This document shows, one piece after another, positions 9,054-16,897 of a DNA stretch of 29,848 bases (position 1 is the stretch's first letter; each line of letters starts with the position of its first letter). A model generated the notes under the pieces. The model was not told the origin of the DNA, made no database searches, and was given only the letters and a program-made list of their open reading frames with translations. Location of the stretch: the NCBI GenBank assembly GCA_045580145.1, contig JAZNNI010000126.1, positions 1-29,848 on the forward strand, written 5' to 3'. This DNA comes from UBA1738 sp045580145. GTDB lineage: Bacteria; Bacillota; Clostridia; UBA1381. The translations under genes and the position numbers were made by a program.

Positions 9054-10247
9054 ATGAAGATAGCAGTAGCAGGACTGGGATATGTTGGTCTTTCAAACGC
9101 TGTTTTGCTGGCGCAGAATAATGAAGTAAAGGCAATCGATGTAATTCCTCAAAAGGTTGAAATGATAAATAACAAAAAATCCCCCATAATTGATAAAGAA
9201 ATCGAAGAATATCTTATGGAAAAGGATTTAAATCTTGAGGCAACACTTGATGCTCAAGCGGCTTATAACGAGGCAGAGTTTGTGATAATTTCAACACCTA
9301 CAAACTATGACCCTAAGCTTAATTATTTTGATACATCGAGTGTTGAAAATGTAATTGAGACGGTTATAAATGTAAATCCTGATGCAACGATGGTTATAAA
9401 ATCGACTGTTCCGGTTGGATTTACCGAGGATATGAAGAAAAAGTATAATTGTAATAATATTCTGTTCTCTCCGGAATTTTTGCGTGAAGGGAGGGCGTTA
9501 TACGACAATCTTTATCCGTCAAGAATTATTGTGGGTGCAGATGATACATTGAAGGATAAGGCAAATGCATTTGCAAAGCTTTTGTCTGATGGTGCAATCA
9601 AAAAGGATGTGCCTATCCTAATAATGAGGCCTACTGAGGCGGAGGCTGTGAAGTTATTTGCAAATACATACCTTGCGCTGAGAGTATCATATTTTAATGA
9701 ACTTGATACATATGCTGAGGTCAGGGGATTAAATACAAAATCAATAATTGAGGGAGTGTGCCTTGACCCAAGAATTGGAAGTCATTACAATAATCCATCT
9801 TTCGGGTATGGAGGATATTGCCTGCCAAAAGATACAAAACAGCTTCTTGCAAACTATAATGATGTGCCAAACAACATTATTGGGGCGATTGTTGATGCAA
9901 ACAGAACCAGAAAGGATTATATCGCAGAGCGAATTCTTCATCTTGCAGGGTTTGGAGTTAAAGAAAAACCGATTGTAGGTGTATACAGGCTGACAATGAA
10001 AAGCGGAAGCGATAATTTCAGACAAAGCTCTATACAAGGTGTTATGAAACGCATTAAAGCAAAAGGTGTTGAAGTCATTGTTTATGAACCGACATTGGAG
10101 GATAAAGAGTTTTTCAGTTCAAAGGTAACTCACGATATTGATTATTTTAAAAATACCTGTGATATCATCATTGCAAACAGATACAGTGAAGAAATAGCTG
10201 ATGTGATAGATAGGGTATATACGAGAGATTTATTTTTCAGAGATTAA
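9054..10247 (+). CDS. ugd: UDP-glucose 6-dehydrogenase
   Basis: A 397-residue NAD-dependent nucleotide-sugar dehydrogenase. The NAD site GLGYVGLSNAVLLAQ is at residues 7-21, the central-domain motif LFSPEFLREG at 137-146, and the catalytic Cys256 in FGYGGYCLPKDTKQLLANY. The sequence is close to the enterobacterial Ugd type along its whole length (LDPRIGSHYNNPSF, YRLTMKSGSDNFR, YTRDLF end). It oxidises UDP-glucose to UDP-glucuronate, supplying an acidic sugar for capsule or exopolysaccharide. The ATG at 9054 is chosen because it gives the canonical MKIAVAG start and has GGAGAAAGG (9037-9044) upstream; the ATG at 9045 overlaps capG by 8 bases and adds three residues. It is the last gene of the operon, followed by a strong terminator. 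Confidence 0.95.
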   Translation: MKIAVAGLGYVGLSNAVLLAQNNEVKAIDVIPQKVEMINNKKSPIIDKEIEEYLMEKDLNLEATLDAQAAYNEAEFVIISTPTNYDPKLNYFDTSSVENVIETVINVNPDATMVIKSTVPVGFTEDMKKKYNCNNILFSPEFLREGRALYDNLYPSRIIVGADDTLKDKANAFAKLLSDGAIKKDVPILIMRPTEAEAVKLFANTYLALRVSYFNELDTYAEVRGLNTKSIIEGVCLDPRIGSHYNNPSFGYGGYCLPKDTKQLLANYNDVPNNIIGAIVDANRTRKDYIAERILHLAGFGVKEKPIVGVYRLTMKSGSDNFRQSSIQGVMKRIKAKGVEVIVYEPTLEDKEFFSSKVTHDIDYFKNTCDIIIANRYSEEIADVIDRVYTRDLFFRD

Positions 10248-10270
10248 TAGGAATTGATACACATAATCAG

Positions 10271-10305
10271 AAAATAGCCACCGAGGTTAATCGGTGGCTA
10301 TTTTT
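10271..10305 (+). terminator. Rho-independent terminator closing the polysaccharide operon
   Basis: A perfect 14-bp stem (10271-10284 with 10291-10304) and a 6-base loop GGTTAA. The 3' arm ends in five T. It lies 24 bases after the ugd stop and is A-rich on its 5' side. The next gene has its own promoter at 10354. Confidence 0.92.
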
Positions 10306-10341
10306 AAAATGATGGGTGTTTTTTTGTTTGTAGCGGATAAC

Positions 10342-10374
10342 AGAGGATTTTCGTTGAAAAAAGAGGATATTCGT
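10342..10374 (+). repeat. Pair of 13-bp direct repeats around the -35 element of the lipid kinase promoter
   Basis: AGAGGATTTTCGT (10342-10354) and AGAGGATATTCGT (10362-10374) differ at one base and are 20 bp apart, close to two helical turns. The first ends at the first base of the -35 box and the second fills most of the spacer, where a regulator bound to both copies would affect promoter access. No known operator consensus was recognised; the operator role is inferred. Confidence 0.45.
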
Positions 10375-10382
10375 GTTATAAT
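10354..10382 (+). promoter_or_regulatory. Vegetative (sigma-A type) promoter of the lipid kinase gene
   Basis: TTGAAA at 10354-10359 and TATAAT at 10377-10382 with a 17-bp spacer, predicting a start near 10389 and a leader of about 50 bases. The leader contains a short TAGG/CCTA hairpin near 10407-10420. Confidence 0.75.
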
Positions 10383-10438
10383 GAGTTTGTAGGACAAGCG
10401 TTTAAATAGGAAAAACCTATAACAAGAAGGATGAAGGA

Positions 10439-11401
10439 ATGAAAACAGTTTTTATTATAAACCCGTGTGCAGGACAGGGAAGGAACGTCGGCTCGCTGAT
10501 TGATAAAATCAACACCCTGACGGAGCTGGACAAAGAAATTTATATAACGAAGTTTATTGGTGATGCGACCGGATATGTCAAATCTTTTTGTGAAAAGTTC
10601 GGCGTAGCAAGGTTTATTGCTTGTGGCGGTGACGGGACTTTAAACGAAGTTTTAAATGGGGTTATTGGCTTTAGAAAAGCAGAGGTGGGTGTAATTCCTG
10701 TCGGAACAGGTAACGATTTTTGCCGAAATTTTGAGGATAATACTGCCGAAGATATTTTGTACTCTGCTTTTGGGGAAAGTGTAAAATGCGATGCTATAAA
10801 ATATACGACAGAAACAGAAAACGGAGCGGTGATAGGGTATTGTGCCAATATGTTCAATATTGGTTTTGATTGTAACGTGGCTGATTTAACAGCCAAAATA
10901 AAGAAAAAGCCATTTATATCGGGGTCCGTGGCATATCTGATTTCGATTTTTGCTATGTTGATAGGCAAAAAGGGTGCAAATTTAAAAATCGAAATCGACG
11001 GAAAAGAAAGACATCTTGGAAAACTTTTGCTTACTTCTGTTGCCAATGGTTGCTACTGCGGCGGCGGAATAAAAAGTAATCCACTGGCTTCAATTTGTGA
11101 CGGAAAGATAAATATAAATATTATAAAAAATGTGTCAAGACTCAAGTTCTTGCGCTTGCTTCCACACTATATGAAAGGGAGTTTTTTGAAGCTTAAAAAT
11201 ATAGACAGGGTAATAACAAGCGAAAAATGCTGCGAAATTACAGTTACTCCGCTTAACGGTAAAATGAGGCTTTGTGTTGACGGGGAGATTATGGATGCCG
11301 GAAAAACAAGGTTTGAAATCTGTCCAGCTGCATTTAATTTCGTTCTTCCAAAGAGTAAGAATCTTGAAATGGTTTCAGCAGCACAAAAAGTTACATATTA
11401 A
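10439..11401 (+). CDS. YegS/DgkB-type lipid kinase (diacylglycerol kinase catalytic domain)
   Basis: A 320-residue soluble or peripheral membrane kinase with the diacylglycerol-kinase catalytic fold: IINPCAGQGR near residues 6-15, the nucleotide-binding loop GGDGTLNEVLNGV at 63-75 and GTGNDFCRNF at about 91-100. The C-terminal half carries the beta-sandwich domain of the YegS/BmrU/DgkB group, including CVDGEIMDA near residue 280. Firmicutes members such as DgkB recycle diacylglycerol released during lipoteichoic acid synthesis into phosphatidate; other members are of unknown substrate, so I leave the symbol blank. The ATG at 10439 has AGAAGG at 10425-10430. It is a single-gene transcription unit with its own promoter and a shared 3' terminator. 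Confidence 0.88.
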   Translation: MKTVFIINPCAGQGRNVGSLIDKINTLTELDKEIYITKFIGDATGYVKSFCEKFGVARFIACGGDGTLNEVLNGVIGFRKAEVGVIPVGTGNDFCRNFEDNTAEDILYSAFGESVKCDAIKYTTETENGAVIGYCANMFNIGFDCNVADLTAKIKKKPFISGSVAYLISIFAMLIGKKGANLKIEIDGKERHLGKLLLTSVANGCYCGGGIKSNPLASICDGKININIIKNVSRLKFLRLLPHYMKGSFLKLKNIDRVITSEKCCEITVTPLNGKMRLCVDGEIMDAGKTRFEICPAAFNFVLPKSKNLEMVSAAQKVTY

Positions 11402-11418
11402 AAACATTATTATTACAC

Positions 11419-11452
11419 AAAAATATGCACTCCGAATGGAGTGCATATTTTA
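11419..11452. terminator. Bidirectional terminator between lipid kinase and nifJ
   Basis: A perfect 14-bp stem (11420-11433 with 11438-11451) and GAAT loop, flanked by A on the left and T on the right, so it reads as a terminator on both strands. It serves the convergent genes ending at 11401 (+) and 11465 (-). Confidence 0.9.
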
Positions 11453-11464
11453 TATTGAGCTTAA

Positions 11465-14400
11465 TTATTTAGCCATTTCAACTAACTTTTCATACTTAGC
11501 CTTTGCATCAGCTTCAGCCTTTTTAAAGAGTTCTTTTGCTCTTTCAGGATTCTGACGAGCAAGTGAGTTGTAACGAACTTCGCCCATAATGAAGTCTTCA
11601 TAGCTTGCCTTTGGCTCTTTTGAGTCAAGCTGGAACGGATTTTTGCCTTCAAGAGCAAGTCTTGGGTCGTATCTGAAGAGATGCCAGTAGCCTGCTTCAA
11701 CAGCCTTCTTCTCTTCTGTCTGAGCGATGCTCATACCACCCTTAATTCCGTGGTTGATACAAGGAGCGTAAGCAATGATAAGTGATGGACCGTTGTAGCT
11801 TTCAGCTTCAAGCATTGCCTTTAAGCACTGGTTGTAGTCAGCGCCCTGAGCAATTTGAGCAACGTAGATGTAGCCATAGCTCATAGCGATAGCAGCAAGG
11901 TCTTTCTTCTTAACAGCCTTACCAGCTGCAGCAAACTGTGCGATAGCACCTGTTGGTGTAGCCTTTGATGACTGTCCGCCTGTATTTGAGTAAACTTCTG
12001 TATCGAATACCATAATGTTTACGTCTTCGCCGGATGCTAAAACGTGGTCAACACCGCCGTAGCCGATGTCGTATGCCCAACCGTCACCACCAAATATCCA
12101 AACTGACTTCTTGTTTAAGAAATCCTTATCAGCAAGAACGTCCTTTGCATCCTGTGAGTTCAGGTTAGCAATAGCCTTTAAGAGTTCATCTGTTGCAACG
12201 CGGTTAGCTGTTCCGCAGTCCTTTGTTTCGATGAACTTATCAACTGCGCCCTTAACTTCTGCATTGTCAGCTGCAATTCTTTCAAGCTTTTCAATGTTCT
12301 TTTCGCGGATAGCCTTCTGACCTAAGAACATACCATAGCCGTATTCAGCATTATCCTCAAAGAGTGAGTTAGCCCAAGCCGGACCCTTGCCTTCTGCGTT
12401 GGTTGTGTAAGGTGTTGAAGGTGATGAACCGCCCCAGATTGATGAACAACCTGTTGCGTTTGCAATATACATTCTGTCACCAAAGAGCTGTGTTACAAGC
12501 TTAGCGTAAGGTGTTTCACCACAACCTGCACAAGCACCTGAGAATTCAAGATAAGGAGTTCTGAACTGTGAACCCTTAACGGTTGTGATTGGGAATTTTT
12601 CAAGTACAGATGGCTTAGTTGCAAGCTTAACGCCGTAGTCAAAGCCCTTCTGAACGTCTAAGTTATTATCAAGCGGTGACATTGAAAGTGCTTTTGTACC
12701 CTTAACTTCAGGACATACGTTCACACATGAGCCACAGCCTGTACAGTCAAGAACTGAAATAGCCATACCATAGTAGTAGCCATCAAGCTGTTTCATCTTA
12801 ACATACTTAATGCCTTCCGGTGCATTGTTCATTTCCTCTTCTGTTAAAACAACAGGACGGATACATCCGTGAGGACATACATATGAACAGAGTCCGCACT
12901 GCAAGCAGACATCGCCATTCCAAGTAGGAACGTCGATAGCGATTCCTCTCTTTTCGAATGCTGATGAACCGAGCGGAACCTCACCATTAGCATAAGGAAC
13001 GAATGTTGAAACAGGAAGCTGCATTCCGCGGAAGCCGTTAATTGGAACGAGCACATTGTTTACGTAATCAACAAGTCTTCCTTCGCCGTCGTGCTTAACT
13101 GAAAGGTCTTCGTCCTTTGCGTCCTTCCAAGATGCTGGAACTTCTACCTTAACGATAGCGTCTGCGCCTGCATCGATAGCATCGTGGTTCATCTTAACGA
13201 CAGCATCGCCCTTCTTAGAGTAAGAAGCTGTTGCTGCGTCCTTCATATACTTAATTGCATCTTCTGCTGGGATAATGTCTGCAAGCTTGAAGAATGCTGA
13301 CTGAAGAACTGTGTTGATTCTGTTGCCAAGACCGATTTCTTTACCGATCTTAACACCGTCGATTGTATAGAACTGAATATTATTTTCAGCGATATATCTC
13401 TTAACCTGACCAGGAAGATGTGATTCAAGCTCTTCTTGATTCCAAGAACAGTTCAAGAGGAATACTCCGCCTGGCTTAACATCCTGAACCATATCATACT
13501 GTCTGATATATGAAGCCTTGTGACAAGCAACGAAGTCAGCCTTGTTGATAAGGTATGTTGATGTAATTTTAGCATTACCGAAACGAAGGTGTGATACTGT
13601 AAGACCGCCTGACTTTTTAGAGTCATAGTCAAAGTATGCCTGAACGTTCATATCTGTGTGGTCACCGATAATCTTAACTGAGTTCTTGTTAGCACCAACA
13701 GTACCGTCAGCACCGAGACCCCAGAACTTACAGCTCTTGATACCGCTTGGAGTTGTATCAGGATTTTCCTTAATTTCAAGTGAAAGACCTGTAACGTCGT
13801 CTACGATACCGATTGTAAACTGCTTCTTTTCGTTGTTTTTAAATGCTGCAATAATCTGAGCAGGAGTTGTATCCTTTGAGCCAAGACCATAGCGGCCAGC
13901 AAATACAGGTGTGTTTGCAAACTGTGTGCCTGAAAGAGCTGCAACAACGTCAAGGTATAATGGCTCACCAACTGAACCTGACTCTTTTGTTCTGTCAAGA
14001 ACAACAATCTTCTTAACAGTCTGAGGGATTGATTCAACGAAGTGCTTAACTGAGAAAGGTCTGTAAAGACGAACTTTAATCATACCAACCTTTTCGCCGT
14101 TTGCGTTTAAGTAATCAACAGACTCTGAAATTGTGTCGTTAACTGAACCCATAGCGATGATAACTGTTTCAGCATCGTTAGCGCCATAGTAGTTAAAGAG
14201 CTTGTAGTCTGTACCGATTTTAGCATTAACCTTGTCCATATATTCCTGAGTAAGTTCAGGGATTGCATTATAATAGTTGTTTGAAGCTTCCTTTGCCTGG
14301 AAGAATACGTCAGGGTTTTGAGCAGTACCTCTCTGAGCTGGATGCTCAGGATTTAAAGCCTTATTTCTGAAATCATTGATTGCATCCCAGTCAACCATTT

Positions 14401-14977
14401 CGGCAAGGTCAGCATAATCCCAGCAAGCAACCTTCTGGTATTCGTGAGAAGTTCTGAAACCATCAAAGAAGTGAAGGAATGGAACCTTACCCTTAATTGT
14501 TGTAAGGTGAGCGATAGCGCCTAAGTCCATAGCTTCCTGTGGGTTTGTAGATGCAAGCATTGCAAAGCCTGTCTGACGGCAAGCCATAACGTCCTGATGG
14601 TCACCGAAGATTGAAAGTGCGTGTGATGCAAGAGCTCTTGCAGATACGTTAAATACGCAAGGGAGAAGTTCACCTGCGATTTTGTACATATTAGGAATCA
14701 TCAAAAGAAGACCCTGTGAAGCAGTATAAGTGGTTGTAAGTGCACCAGCTGCGAGTGAGCCGTGAACAGTACCTGCAGCACCTGCCTCTGACTGCATTTC
14801 TGTTACCTGAACAGTTCTGCCAAAGATGTTCTTCTGTCCGGCAGTTGCCCACTTGTCAGTTATTTCTGCCATATTAGAAGATGGTGTGATAGGATAGATA
14901 GCAGCAACGTCTGTAAACGCATAGGAAGCATATGCAGCGGCTGTGTTACCATCCATGGTTTTCATTTTTCTTGCCAT
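11465..14977 (-). CDS. nifJ: Pyruvate:ferredoxin (flavodoxin) oxidoreductase, single-chain
   Basis: A 1170-residue protein, the usual size for homodimeric PFOR. It opens with the pyrimidine-binding domain (MDGNTAAAYASYAFTDVAAI, YPITPSS). Two 4Fe-4S ferredoxin-like motifs follow, CLQCGLCSYVC at about 690-700 and CTGCGSCVNVC at about 743-753. The third-cluster cysteines begin with CAGCGE near 813, and a later cysteine is in YAPCINHG near 1071. The thiamine diphosphate site runs from GGDGWAYDIG (about 962) to SNTGGQ (about 996). All cofactor motifs are intact. The enzyme oxidises pyruvate with CoA to acetyl-CoA and CO2, reducing ferredoxin, the central energy step of anaerobic clostridia. An AAGGAGG site (14994-14988) precedes the ATG by 10 bases. 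It is monocistronic: own promoter and a shared bidirectional terminator. Confidence 0.97.
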   Translation of the reverse strand: MARKMKTMDGNTAAAYASYAFTDVAAIYPITPSSNMAEITDKWATAGQKNIFGRTVQVTEMQSEAGAAGTVHGSLAAGALTTTYTASQGLLLMIPNMYKIAGELLPCVFNVSARALASHALSIFGDHQDVMACRQTGFAMLASTNPQEAMDLGAIAHLTTIKGKVPFLHFFDGFRTSHEYQKVACWDYADLAEMVDWDAINDFRNKALNPEHPAQRGTAQNPDVFFQAKEASNNYYNAIPELTQEYMDKVNAKIGTDYKLFNYYGANDAETVIIAMGSVNDTISESVDYLNANGEKVGMIKVRLYRPFSVKHFVESIPQTVKKIVVLDRTKESGSVGEPLYLDVVAALSGTQFANTPVFAGRYGLGSKDTTPAQIIAAFKNNEKKQFTIGIVDDVTGLSLEIKENPDTTPSGIKSCKFWGLGADGTVGANKNSVKIIGDHTDMNVQAYFDYDSKKSGGLTVSHLRFGNAKITSTYLINKADFVACHKASYIRQYDMVQDVKPGGVFLLNCSWNQEELESHLPGQVKRYIAENNIQFYTIDGVKIGKEIGLGNRINTVLQSAFFKLADIIPAEDAIKYMKDAATASYSKKGDAVVKMNHDAIDAGADAIVKVEVPASWKDAKDEDLSVKHDGEGRLVDYVNNVLVPINGFRGMQLPVSTFVPYANGEVPLGSSAFEKRGIAIDVPTWNGDVCLQCGLCSYVCPHGCIRPVVLTEEEMNNAPEGIKYVKMKQLDGYYYGMAISVLDCTGCGSCVNVCPEVKGTKALSMSPLDNNLDVQKGFDYGVKLATKPSVLEKFPITTVKGSQFRTPYLEFSGACAGCGETPYAKLVTQLFGDRMYIANATGCSSIWGGSSPSTPYTTNAEGKGPAWANSLFEDNAEYGYGMFLGQKAIREKNIEKLERIAADNAEVKGAVDKFIETKDCGTANRVATDELLKAIANLNSQDAKDVLADKDFLNKKSVWIFGGDGWAYDIGYGGVDHVLASGEDVNIMVFDTEVYSNTGGQSSKATPTGAIAQFAAAGKAVKKKDLAAIAMSYGYIYVAQIAQGADYNQCLKAMLEAESYNGPSLIIAYAPCINHGIKGGMSIAQTEEKKAVEAGYWHLFRYDPRLALEGKNPFQLDSKEPKASYEDFIMGEVRYNSLARQNPERAKELFKKAEADAKAKYEKLVEMAK

Positions 14978-15053
14978 GAAAATTTTTCCTCCTTTTAGTT
15001 AATCCGGACTTATAAAATCTTATTTATACAAAAAGAATTAATTTAATCCATAC

Positions 15054-15083
15054 ATTATATATAATAGCACCTTTCTTTATCAA
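15054..15083 (-). promoter_or_regulatory. Probable sigma-A promoter of nifJ
   Basis: Read on the - strand, TTGATA (15083-15078) and TATAAT (15059-15054) are separated by 18 bp, giving a leader of about 70 bases before the nifJ ATG. The surrounding 15000-15200 region is very AT-rich, so chance matches are possible. I found no equally good promoter on the + strand for the PTS gene that starts at 15223. Confidence 0.6.
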
Positions 15084-15222
15084 AATCAATAACAAAATGC
15101 GATAAAATTGTAATATTTTAGTTTTTTTATGCATTATGATAAAAAAATAACGGCAAGAAAAAGTATAAGTGTTAAAAAAGTTGAAAATACTAAAAGCAAA
15201 TAAACTTAAAAGGAGAAAAATT

Positions 15223-16809
15223 ATGGGAAATAAAAATAATGAAGGAGGAGTATTCGGCGTTCTTCAGAGGGTGGGAAGAAGCTTTATGTTTCCGATAGCT
15301 CTTTTGCCGGTTGCCGGACTCTTGTTGGGAGTAGGCTCGTCTTTTTCAAATCAGACAACAGTAGCAAAATATGGTCTTGAATGGCTTTTGGGAGAAGGTA
15401 CATTTTTATTTGCAATACTGACCATATTTTCAAAGGTTGGCGGTGTTATTTTCGATAACCTGCCGCTCATATTTGCAATGGGTGTTGCGCTTGGTATGGC
15501 GAAAAAGGAAAAGGAAATCGCAACCTTGTCTGCCGCGATTGCATTTTTAGTAATGAATATGACAATATCGGCACTTTTATCAATTACAGGAAGTGCCGAG
15601 TCCTTGGCAGAAGGAGCGGTCGCAAGCGTGCTGGGAATAGAGACCTTGCAGATGGGTGTTTTCGGGGGAATTATTGTAGGTCTTGGTGTTGCGGCACTTC
15701 ATAACAGGTTCTACAAAATAGAGCTTCCGCAGATGCTTTCCTTCTTCGGCGGAACAAGATTTATACCGATTATTTCTACTTTAGTGTATATTTTAGTCGG
15801 TGTTTTGATGTACTACCTGTGGCCGATAATCCAGAGCGGAATTTATGCACTCGGAAACCTCGTAACAGGAGCAGGATATTTCGGTACACTTATTTATGGA
15901 TATATCGAAAGAGCATTAATCCCGTTTGGACTTCACCACGTGTTCTATTTGCCTTTCTGGCAGACGGGCCTTGGCGGAACACAGGTGATAGACGGAGTTA
16001 CCATAACCGGTGCACAAAACATTTTCTTTGCAGAGCTTGCGTCACCGAATACAACCCGCTTTACTGTCGATGCGGCGCGCTTTATGACAGGGAAGTTCCC
16101 GTTTATGATGTTTGGTCTTCCGGGTGCGGCACTTGCTATGTATAAGTGTGCAAAGCCGGGGAAAAAGAAGGTGGTAGGGTCGCTTTTATTTTCTGCCGCA
16201 CTTACAAGCTTTTTGACAGGAATTACCGAACCGCTTGAGTTTACCTTCCTGTTTGTTGCGCCAGTTTTATATTATGGAATACACTGCGTTTTGGCGGGTC
16301 TTTCCTTTATGCTGATGCATATTTTGAGTGTCGCGATAGGAATGACCTTCTCAGGAGGACTCATTGACTTTATCCTGTTTGGCGTTATGCAGGGACAGGG
16401 AAAAACAAACTGGCTCTTTGCAGTTTTGGTGGGAGCGGTTTACTTCTTTATCTACTACTTCCTGTTCAGCTTCGTAATAAGAAAGTTTAATTTAAAAACT
16501 CCGGGACGCGAGGATGAAAATGAAGAAACAAAGCTTTATACAAAAGCCGACTATAAGGAGAAAAAGCAGAGCAGTGACTATGACCGTGCTGAAATGATTG
16601 TTGAAGGTCTTGGAGGAAGAGAAAATATTTCCGACCTTGACTGCTGTGCAACGAGACTGAGAGTTACTGTAAACGATTCTTCCAAGGTTTCAGATGCGAC
16701 GCTGAAGCGAAGCGGAGCGTCGGGAGTTATCAAAAAAGGAAATGGCGTTCAGGTTATTTACGGACCGAAGGTTACAGTAATTAAATCACAAATTGAAGAT
16801 ATTTTATAG
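15223..16809 (+). CDS. PTS glucose/maltose-family permease, fused EIIC-EIIB
   Basis: A 528-residue sugar permease of the phosphoenolpyruvate phosphotransferase system. Residues about 10-430 form the multi-spanning EIIC channel domain, with FGGTRFIPIIS, the substrate loop ALIPFGLHHVF and GITEPLEF. Residues about 450-528 form EIIB with the phosphorylated cysteine in DLDCCATRLRV (Cys475). No EIIA domain is fused, so phosphate must come from an EIIA encoded elsewhere. It resembles both PtsG and MalX/MalT, so the sugar is glucose, maltose or a related glucoside. The ATG at 15223 is chosen because AAAGGAG (15209-15215) lies 7 bases upstream; a longer reading from 15169 would add an 18-residue Lys-rich leader and is unlikely. 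It forms a single-gene unit. Confidence 0.9.
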   Translation: MGNKNNEGGVFGVLQRVGRSFMFPIALLPVAGLLLGVGSSFSNQTTVAKYGLEWLLGEGTFLFAILTIFSKVGGVIFDNLPLIFAMGVALGMAKKEKEIATLSAAIAFLVMNMTISALLSITGSAESLAEGAVASVLGIETLQMGVFGGIIVGLGVAALHNRFYKIELPQMLSFFGGTRFIPIISTLVYILVGVLMYYLWPIIQSGIYALGNLVTGAGYFGTLIYGYIERALIPFGLHHVFYLPFWQTGLGGTQVIDGVTITGAQNIFFAELASPNTTRFTVDAARFMTGKFPFMMFGLPGAALAMYKCAKPGKKKVVGSLLFSAALTSFLTGITEPLEFTFLFVAPVLYYGIHCVLAGLSFMLMHILSVAIGMTFSGGLIDFILFGVMQGQGKTNWLFAVLVGAVYFFIYYFLFSFVIRKFNLKTPGREDENEETKLYTKADYKEKKQSSDYDRAEMIVEGLGGRENISDLDCCATRLRVTVNDSSKVSDATLKRSGASGVIKKGNGVQVIYGPKVTVIKSQIEDIL

Positions 16810-16810
16810 C

Positions 16811-16846
16811 TTTTCGTTGGGCGGACAAATCTCCGCCCAATGAAAA
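16811..16846 (+). other. GC-rich hairpin after the PTS gene
   Basis: A 9-bp perfect GC-rich stem (16817-16825 with 16832-16840) with a CAAATC loop, extended by TTTTC/GAAAA pairing on the outside. The 3' side continues in A, not T, so it is not a standard intrinsic terminator for the upstream gene. It may act as a weak terminator or a 3' stabilising structure and separates the PTS gene from the sigG leader. Confidence 0.5.
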
Positions 16847-16854
16847 AATTATAT

Positions 16855-16890
16855 GTCCCTTTAAGTACATAATCTTTAAATAAAAGGGGA
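16855..16890 (+). promoter_or_regulatory. Possible sigG leader hairpin masking the ribosome binding site
   Basis: TCCCTTT (16856-16862) can pair with AAAGGGG (16883-16889), a 7-bp stem including one wobble and a 20-base loop. The 3' arm is the ribosome binding site of sigG, whose ATG is at 16898. A translation-damping leader hairpin is, as I recall, described for sigG of Bacillus subtilis, so the same type of control is possible here. Confidence 0.45.
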
Positions 16891-16897
16891 TAAATCA

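Noticed and set aside
10540..11046. A 168-codon open frame on the - strand inside the lipid kinase gene
   Set aside because: It lies wholly opposite a well-supported kinase gene, has no recognisable domain or ribosome binding site, and is a reverse-frame shadow.
12066..14037. Several open frames on both strands within nifJ
   Set aside because: nifJ has all its motifs intact; the other frames show no family resemblance and arise from its codon bias.
16811..16846. A standard rho-independent terminator after the PTS gene
   Set aside because: The hairpin is strong but is followed by A-rich, not T-rich, sequence on the + strand, so it is listed only as a hairpin.
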